Shown here piece after piece: positions 56,810-61,500 of a DNA stretch of 61,500 nt. The position numbers and the translations under genes were made by a program. This stretch comes from Bacteroidaceae bacterium (GTDB lineage Bacteria; Bacteroidota; Bacteroidia; Bacteroidales; Bacteroidaceae), in contig JAFXGV010000013.1 in the NCBI GenBank assembly GCA_017536765.1, positions 1-61,500 on the forward strand. Reading direction: 5' to 3'. Every line of letters starts with the position of its first letter. The first letter of the stretch is position 1. The notes beneath the pieces are model-generated. The model had not been told where the DNA came from. It worked only from the letters and a program-made list of their open reading frames with translations, and did not search any database.

Positions 56810-57358
56810 TTATAGAATTTCAATGATGTCGGGTGATAGTTCGGCATTTATGGCCACTGCGGCAAGCCCCTCGATGAGTACCACCACGCGGCGGTTACGC
56901 TTGCCTTTTATTTTTACAAAAATGCCTTCGGTGCCGTTGAATGTGCCGCCGTGTATGCGCACTTTAGTACCTTTTTTGATGTCTATTTCATCGGGTTGCA
57001 GGTAGGTGATTTCCTCCATACGGGCATTGGTGATGGCTATGAATTGCTCCATCTCCCTGTCCGGCACCGTTATCGGGGTATTCTTGCCGTTGCAGGGCCT
57101 TGTGCGGTACTGCAGGTATTCAATGCCTTGTTTTGCCTGTTTGATGATATTTTTTGTGGTGTGGACAAAAATGAGGTTGTGTATGGCGGGTACCGTTTCG
57201 CGTTTTTTTGTGCCGCGGCGTTCAACGATTGCCTTGGTCATAGGAACAAAATTCTCTATGCCCATCTCATTGAGGCGCTCTTTTGCTTTCAACTCGCGAC
57301 GATAGGGGGCGCTCATTGCGAACCATACAATTTTGTCATCGTCGTTGTTGCTGTTCAT
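56810..57358 (-). CDS. upxY: UpxY-type transcription antiterminator (NusG-like)
   Basis: 182 aa. NusG N-terminal domain (WFAMSAPYRRELKAKERL, VERRGTKKRET, HNLIFVHTT), and a KOW-type segment (KGTKVRIHGGTFNGTEGIFVK). In Bacteroides such first-gene antiterminators bind the leader of their own capsule operon and allow transcription of the long message. It is the first gene here, after a ~210-base leader. The usual partner gene upxZ, which blocks other UpxY proteins, does not follow; wza starts next. Confidence 0.9.
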   Translation of the reverse strand: MNSNNDDDKIVWFAMSAPYRRELKAKERLNEMGIENFVPMTKAIVERRGTKKRETVPAIHNLIFVHTTKNIIKQAKQGIEYLQYRTRPCNGKNTPITVPDREMEQFIAITNARMEEITYLQPDEIDIKKGTKVRIHGGTFNGTEGIFVKIKGKRNRRVVVLIEGLAAVAINAELSPDIIEIL

Positions 57359-57405
57359 TGCGGCTGTTTTTCGCGGCGGTTGCCAAATGGGTGTACTCTT
57401 GGCTC

Positions 57406-57430
57406 CTCAATGCTTGCGTAATGCATTGAG
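57406..57430 (-). promoter_or_regulatory. Hairpin in the capsule operon leader
   Basis: CTCAATGC (57406-57413) and GCATTGAG (57423-57430) form an 8-bp stem with a 9-base loop, inside the leader between the promoter and UpxY. No T tract follows, so it is not a simple terminator; it could be part of the UpxY or RNA-polymerase pause target. The rest of the 57359-57665 gap holds only the promoter and A/T- and C-rich leader DNA. Confidence 0.4.
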
Positions 57431-57570
57431 TGATAGTGTTTTATAAAAAAAGTTGCGCTGGTTCCCTCGCGGTTGGTGTTGCTGCGGGGTGGTTGGTGAA
57501 CAGGCGGTTGCATCGCGCTTTTACGCCTGCGTGCGCGTGTTTTTCATAGCAACTTTGTATATTATAGATG

Positions 57571-57602
57571 CGAAGGTAGTGAAACGTGCGGGAATAAACA
57601 AA
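57571..57602 (-). promoter_or_regulatory. Promoter of the polysaccharide operon
   Basis: On the minus strand TTTG (57602-57599), a 20-bp spacer and TACCTTCG (57578-57571). The transcript would start near 57565 and leave a leader of about 200 bases before the UpxY ATG. No inverted repeats of an invertible promoter are seen beside it. Confidence 0.6.
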
Positions 57603-57665
57603 TTATTTTTGTTGTTTTTGCACGTCTTTAAGATTCGCATCAAATGGTTGATTTGTAGTGAGTGG

Positions 57666-58394
57666 CTATTGTTTGACGGAGAGTTTGGCAAGGTAGTCGT
57701 AATGTTCGCCGTCGGCACACTTCTCGCAGTTGAAGCCGCTCTCGTTGGCATACATTGAGAGGGTGCCGAAGTCGATGTACAGCCAGTCGAAGGGCTCGCC
57801 GGTGGTGTCGCGGTAGCGCATCTTGTAATCGACCTCGCCATAATAGCCTGCCGCAAGGTTGATGTCCATCGAGCCGTCGTCGTTCATAAAAATGTAGCGG
57901 ATGTCCGACGAGTCGAGCAGTATCTGCCCGCCGGGTGCAAGCAGGCGCTTGGCGTTTTGGAAGAAATCGGGCAGTTTCTCGGCCTTGCCCACTATGCCTA
58001 TGCCGTTCATCGCCAGTAGTATGGTATCGAACTTTTCGGTAAACGTTTCGTCGAAAAAGTTTACAATGCGCGCATCGATGCCGCGCTCCTTCATCACCAG
58101 CACCGACAATTCCGATATGTCTATTGCCACCACATCGTACCCGCGCTTTTGCAGTTCGATGCTGTGGCAACCGGCGCCTGCGCCAACGTCGAGAACTCTG
58201 CCGCGGCACAGCTCTATGGCCGCCTGTTCCTGTGGCGGCATCTGAGCGAATGTGCGGAAGAGGGTGGACACGGGTATCTCATCCTCGTAGAACATTGATG
58301 ATAACACGCGTAACTTGCCCGCCTTGCCTGTTTTGTGATAGTCGGCAATGGCGCGGCCCATTGGATCTTTGTCGTGGGCTATGGTTTTGTTCAT
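57666..58394 (-). CDS. Class I SAM-dependent methyltransferase
   Basis: 242 aa. SAM-binding motif I VLDVGAGAGCHSIEL, then VVAIDIS at strand 2 and LLAPGGQILLDSSDI as the later motif. The N-terminus has AIADYHKTG, a phrase also found in the DUF4254 protein of the same operon. Substrate unknown. It ends the three-gene operon, three bases after GT9. Confidence 0.82.
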   Translation of the reverse strand: MNKTIAHDKDPMGRAIADYHKTGKAGKLRVLSSMFYEDEIPVSTLFRTFAQMPPQEQAAIELCRGRVLDVGAGAGCHSIELQKRGYDVVAIDISELSVLVMKERGIDARIVNFFDETFTEKFDTILLAMNGIGIVGKAEKLPDFFQNAKRLLAPGGQILLDSSDIRYIFMNDDGSMDINLAAGYYGEVDYKMRYRDTTGEPFDWLYIDFGTLSMYANESGFNCEKCADGEHYDYLAKLSVKQ

Positions 58395-58397
58395 AGG

Positions 58398-59456
58398 TTA
58401 TTTTCCTATCTTTTCAAGAACTTTTTGTGCAATGACCTCGGGCGCAATGTTCATACAGCGGAAATCGCCATATATGCAGGGCTTGTTGCCGAATATCGAG
58501 CAGGGGCGGCAGGGGAGTGGCAGTTCCACGCAGTCCTCGTTCTTCTGGTTCCAGCCAAGGAAACCTGCGAGGGGTGATGTGGCACCCCACACCGAAATGG
58601 CGGGTGTGCCTGCGAGTGATGCCATATGCATATTGGCCGAGTCCATACAAATCATTGTGTCCAAGTGGCTTATGAGACGCAATTCTCCGTTGAAATTGGT
58701 GCGCCCCAAGAATGAGTGCACGCGCGGGTATTTGCCGCACCAATCGTTTACCACGGCCTCCTCTTTGGGACCGTTGCCAAAGCAGAAGATTTCCACATCG
58801 GGCTCATTCGACAGCAGGGCTATCACCTGCTCCATCTTCTCGGTGGGGTATATCTTGCCCCTATGTGCGGCAAAAGGCGCTACGCCCACCCATTTGTTCT
58901 CGCCCTTTTGCGGTATTATGTTGCTGAATTCCGAAATGTCGCCCTTGCCGCCGTTGAAAAGCGATGTGAACGATGGCGTGAATGGGAATCCAAGGCGGGT
59001 GAATACATCGCGGTAGCGCTCGAATGTGCTTTTGAGCTGCACCTGTACCTTGTTCTTGTTGCGGGTGAGTTTCTGCTTTTCACTGCGCCCCTTCACTATG
59101 TTGGCAACCTTGGCGCCGGATAGCATAAGGAAATAGCTGCGCAGTATCTTGGTGCGCAGCACGTCGTGCAGGTCGGCCACGCAGTGGGGCTTATGCTCGT
59201 TGAGCTTTTTGTATAGCTTGTAGAGGCCGGTGAGTCCCTTGTAATTATCTAAATTTACCCCGATGAAATGGAGGTTTTCGGGCTTGTCTATGAAAAATTG
59301 CCCGAACCTTTCGCGGCTCACGAAGATGAACTTGTCATTGGGGTATGTGCGTGCAAGCGAGTATAGCAATGGAATGGTCATTGCTATATCGCCTACCGCA
59401 GAAAATCGTGTTATGAGTGTGGTGCGCGGGGTGTTGTTATTTCTTTCCTGCGCCAT
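58398..59456 (-). CDS. GT9 heptosyltransferase-like glycosyltransferase
   Basis: 352 aa, GT-B fold. N-terminal RFSAVGDIAMTIPLLYSL and C-terminal CMDSANMHMASLAGTPAISVWGATSP are the classical GT9 motifs. Such enzymes add heptose or related sugars to the lipid A core in Gram-negative bacteria. It overlaps DUF4254 by 20 bases and is followed by the methyltransferase. A role in the core or lipooligosaccharide is more likely than in the capsule. Confidence 0.9.
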   Translation of the reverse strand: MAQERNNNTPRTTLITRFSAVGDIAMTIPLLYSLARTYPNDKFIFVSRERFGQFFIDKPENLHFIGVNLDNYKGLTGLYKLYKKLNEHKPHCVADLHDVLRTKILRSYFLMLSGAKVANIVKGRSEKQKLTRNKNKVQVQLKSTFERYRDVFTRLGFPFTPSFTSLFNGGKGDISEFSNIIPQKGENKWVGVAPFAAHRGKIYPTEKMEQVIALLSNEPDVEIFCFGNGPKEEAVVNDWCGKYPRVHSFLGRTNFNGELRLISHLDTMICMDSANMHMASLAGTPAISVWGATSPLAGFLGWNQKNEDCVELPLPCRPCSIFGNKPCIYGDFRCMNIAPEVIAQKVLEKIGK

Positions 59457-60051
59457 AGAGTACGGGGTTAAGAGCGGGGTCGTTGTACATCTTCATCTGG
59501 CGATATACCTTCATATACTTGCGACCGGCCTCAATGTCCTCGAGCAACTGTCCGATGGATGTTGTCATATCCTTGTACTGCTCCATAAGCACGTCGAGCT
59601 TTGCCTGGCATTTTGCAAGGTGCTCGGCATCCACATCGGTGCGCTCAACCTCCTCCTTCATATGGTAAATCTTGAGCGAAAGGATGGAGTAGCGGTCAAC
59701 AGCCCAAGCGGGGCTCTCGGTGTTGATGGTGGCATCGGCCGACACCTTCACATCCTTGTAGAGGTCGAGGAAATAGCTGTCGATGAGCTCCACAAGGTCG
59801 GTGCGGTCCTGGTTCGACTTGTCGATGCGGCGTTTGAGGGTGAGTGCCTCCACGGGATCAATGTTGGGATCGCGTATGATATCCTCGAAGTGCCACTGAA
59901 CGGTGTCTATCCAACATTTGAGGTAAAGATAGTATTCTATTGTTTTTACAGGGTAGGGGTTGTTTATGGGAGTATCCACGTTGTCGGTCTTGTGATAGTC
60001 TTCAATGGCCTGATTGAAAATGGGCCAGCTCATTTCTGTAAACTTTTTCAT
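59437..60051 (-). CDS. DUF4254 protein
   Basis: 204 aa, mostly helical and soluble (no signal peptide). The phrases NQAIEDYHKTD, RIDKSNQDRTDLVE and TINTESPAWAVDRYSILSLKIYHM fit the Bacteroidetes DUF4254 family, which commonly precedes a GT9 gene. Function unknown; perhaps a partner of the glycosyltransferase. First gene of its operon, with a consensus promoter 65 bases upstream. Confidence 0.85.
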   Translation of the reverse strand: MKKFTEMSWPIFNQAIEDYHKTDNVDTPINNPYPVKTIEYYLYLKCWIDTVQWHFEDIIRDPNIDPVEALTLKRRIDKSNQDRTDLVELIDSYFLDLYKDVKVSADATINTESPAWAVDRYSILSLKIYHMKEEVERTDVDAEHLAKCQAKLDVLMEQYKDMTTSIGQLLEDIEAGRKYMKVYRQMKMYNDPALNPVLYGAGKK

Positions 60052-60115
60052 AATAATATCGTTAAAGTCAATTAAATGCTCGGTATAGTTACCCCAATAT
60101 GGGAAGTTCCAAAGG

Positions 60116-60147
60116 CAAAACTAACGAAACTTTATGATATAGGCAAA
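60116..60147 (-). promoter_or_regulatory. Promoter of the DUF4254-GT9-methyltransferase operon
   Basis: On the minus strand TTTG (60147-60144), a 20-bp spacer and TAGTTTTG (60123-60116) match the consensus. The DUF4254 ATG lies at 60051. Confidence 0.7.
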
Positions 60148-60222
60148 AGTTTAACAAAAAACTTCTTATATTTACGCTTGAATATGGTATTATATCCCAT
60201 ACGTTGAAATTGCGATACTACG

Positions 60223-61269
60223 ATGAAAATAGTTATTGATGAGAAAATCCCTTACATTGCCGATGCTCTGTCGGCTATGGGTAACCAAGTGGTTGCATTG
60301 CCCGGTGTGGCTATAGCCAACGAGCACCTGCGCGATGCCGACGCCCTTTTTGTGCGCACCCGCACGCTGTGCAATGCCGCTCTGCTCGAGGGCACGGGAG
60401 TGCGTTTCATTGGCACTGCTACCATTGGGTACGACCACATAGATGCGGCCTATTGCACGCAAAAAAACATTACGTGGACAAATGCCGCCGGCTGTAATGC
60501 CGATGCTGTGTTGCAGTATGTGCAGGCGGTTGTTTATACCTGGGCTGCCGAGCACGGCCGCTTGCTCGAGGGGCTCACGCTTGGCGTTGTGGGCGTGGGC
60601 GAGATAGGAACACGCGTGACGCTATGGGCTGCGGCTGCGGGCTTGCGCCTGCTGCTCTGCGACACTCCGCGTGAGGCACGTGGCGAGCAGGGGTTTGTGT
60701 CATTGGCGACCATAGCTGCCCAATGCGATATAATAACATTCCACCCCACGCTCAGCAAGGGCGGTCCTTTCCCCAGCTACCACCTTGCCGATGAAACCTT
60801 CTTTGCACAGATGAAACGATGCACTCTCTTTATAAACGCCTCGCGCGGCCCCGTGGTGGATAACGCGGCGCTGTTGAGAGTGATGGAGCGTAACCCGCAG
60901 CTCGATGTGGTACTTGACGTATGGGAGGGTGAGCCCGATATAAATCTCTCTCTATTAAATAAGGTATATATAGCAACGCCTCACATTGCCGGCTACTCGG
61001 CCGAGGGCAAGTTGAATGCCACAAACATAGTGTTGCGTAGGTTTGCCGAATATTTCGGTTGCGAGCAGGCCTTGCCTTCGCTTGCCCTGCCGGTTCCGTG
61101 CCCCTCGCAGGTGGTGGCGCCATCCTTTGCGGCAGCCTGCCTGACAATTTATAACCCGCACGCCGACTCGCTTGCCCTCAAAACGGCACCGCAGAACTTT
61201 GAAGATTTGCGAAACAACTACAATTTGCGCCGCGAACCATCGGCTTTCGATATAAAAATTGCTCCATAA
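60223..61269 (+). CDS. pdxB: Erythronate-4-phosphate dehydrogenase
   Basis: 348 aa. D-2-hydroxyacid dehydrogenase fold: GVGEIGTRV nucleotide-binding glycines, catalytic Arg in NASRGPVVD, Glu in DVWEGEPD and His in TPHIAGYS. The N-terminal VIDEKIPYIADAL and substrate region are typical of PdxB, second step of the deoxyxylulose-independent pyridoxal phosphate pathway. Slightly short at the C-terminus compared with enterobacterial PdxB. A monocistronic gene, divergent from DUF4254. Confidence 0.92.
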   Translation: MKIVIDEKIPYIADALSAMGNQVVALPGVAIANEHLRDADALFVRTRTLCNAALLEGTGVRFIGTATIGYDHIDAAYCTQKNITWTNAAGCNADAVLQYVQAVVYTWAAEHGRLLEGLTLGVVGVGEIGTRVTLWAAAAGLRLLLCDTPREARGEQGFVSLATIAAQCDIITFHPTLSKGGPFPSYHLADETFFAQMKRCTLFINASRGPVVDNAALLRVMERNPQLDVVLDVWEGEPDINLSLLNKVYIATPHIAGYSAEGKLNATNIVLRRFAEYFGCEQALPSLALPVPCPSQVVAPSFAAACLTIYNPHADSLALKTAPQNFEDLRNNYNLRREPSAFDIKIAP

Positions 61270-61300
61270 AGTGTTAAAAAACGGCTGTTTTGCGCTGTTT

Positions 61301-61326
61301 TTGCACAAAAACATAAAAATGTGCAA
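61301..61326 (+). terminator. Weak hairpin after pdxB
   Basis: TTGCACA (61301-61307) pairs with TGTGCAA (61320-61326), with A/T-rich flanks on both sides. A plausible weak terminator between pdxB and acpP. Confidence 0.4.
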
Positions 61327-61354
61327 TAAAAACCGCAAAAAAAACTAATCTTTC

Positions 61355-61385
61355 TTTGTGGTTGTTGATTTTTATCATACTTTTG
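61355..61385 (+). promoter_or_regulatory. Consensus promoter of acpP
   Basis: TTTG at 61355-61358, a 19-bp spacer and TACTTTTG at 61378-61385 fit the Bacteroidetes consensus. The ATG follows 37 bases later. Confidence 0.8.
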
Positions 61386-61422
61386 CAAACAAATAATTTA
61401 CAACTTTCAAAATATTACAACT

Positions 61423-61500
61423 ATGTCAGAAATTGAAGCAAGAGTAAAAGAGATTATTGTAGAGAAATTTGGTGTATCAGAGTCTGAGGTTACTTCTGAG
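61423..61500 (+). CDS. acpP: Acyl carrier protein (3' truncated by window end)
   Basis: The first 26 codons (MSEIEARVKEIIVEKFGV, then SESEVTSE) match bacterial AcpP, the carrier of fatty acid synthesis; the phosphopantetheine Ser lies beyond the window. Confidence 0.9.
   Translation, partial: MSEIEARVKEIIVEKFGVSESEVTSE

Noticed and set aside
57571-57602. Invertible (phase-variable) capsule promoter
   Set aside because: I found no flanking inverted repeats around the promoter and no site-specific recombinase gene in the window.

Overview
The window comes from a Bacteroidales chromosome (Bacteroides/Prevotella type; the genus cannot be fixed from this sequence alone). The evidence is a SusC/SusD pair with DUF4843 and PKD-like lipoproteins, an UpxY-type capsule antiterminator, a GxxExxY protein, a T9SS-like C-terminal tail, an ISAon1-type transposase, and Bacteroidetes promoters (TTTG, 19-21 bp, TAnnTTTG or TAnnTTCG).

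Layout. 1-3022: right part of an ISAon1-like insertion sequence, a short remnant of a disrupted gene, and a 5'-nucleotidase-like lipoprotein gene broken by two in-frame TGA codons. 3290-5396: a nucleotidyltransferase (-) divergent from UDP-galactopyranose mutase glf (+). 5625-7232: a secreted Ig-like repeat protein with a T9SS-like tail. 7320-19853 (-): one operon reading, in transcription order, a small DUF4369-like secreted protein, SusC, SusD, DUF4843 lipoprotein, PKD-like lipoprotein and three TlpA/DUF4369 thioredoxin-fold proteins. It starts at a perfect consensus promoter. The four DUF4369-like proteins form a series from an intact redox site to no thioredoxin domain. 20144-21781 (+): an ABC-F ATPase.

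57358 down to 21863 (-): a capsule or exopolysaccharide locus of about 35 kb transcribed in one direction. It opens with a strong promoter, a roughly 200-nt leader and UpxY, followed by export genes (Wza, Wzc with a Tyr-rich tail, CpsB-type phosphatase) and the flippase. Next come an SDR reductase and a MenD-like thiamine-diphosphate enzyme, a pyruvyl transferase, and many glycosyltransferases of several folds. The rest includes two membrane acyltransferases, a GT8/O-acetyltransferase fusion, the Wzy polymerase, a HAD/COG5610 protein, a membrane-anchored GH43-like propeller, a UbiA-HAD-GtrA-membrane protein module, kinase-like proteins and an FNT-like channel. Many neighbours overlap by ATGA. 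I see no initiating phosphoglycosyltransferase and almost no nucleotide-sugar synthesis genes in the locus, so those steps must be encoded elsewhere. The central genes look much more AT-rich than both ends, as expected for a horizontally exchanged serotype region.

57666-60051 (-): a small operon of DUF4254, a GT9 heptosyltransferase-like protein and a methyltransferase, from its own promoter. 60223-61269 (+): pdxB. 61423 to the end (+): start of acpP.

The strongest candidate for something under-described is the four-gene ATGA-coupled block 30028-33198. It looks like a polyprenyl-phosphoryl-pentose (ribofuranose) donor pathway inside a Bacteroidales capsule locus. Second is the MenD-like/SDR pair next to the pyruvyl transferase, which suggests an unusual sugar or substituent. 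No rRNA, tRNA or CRISPR array was recognised.
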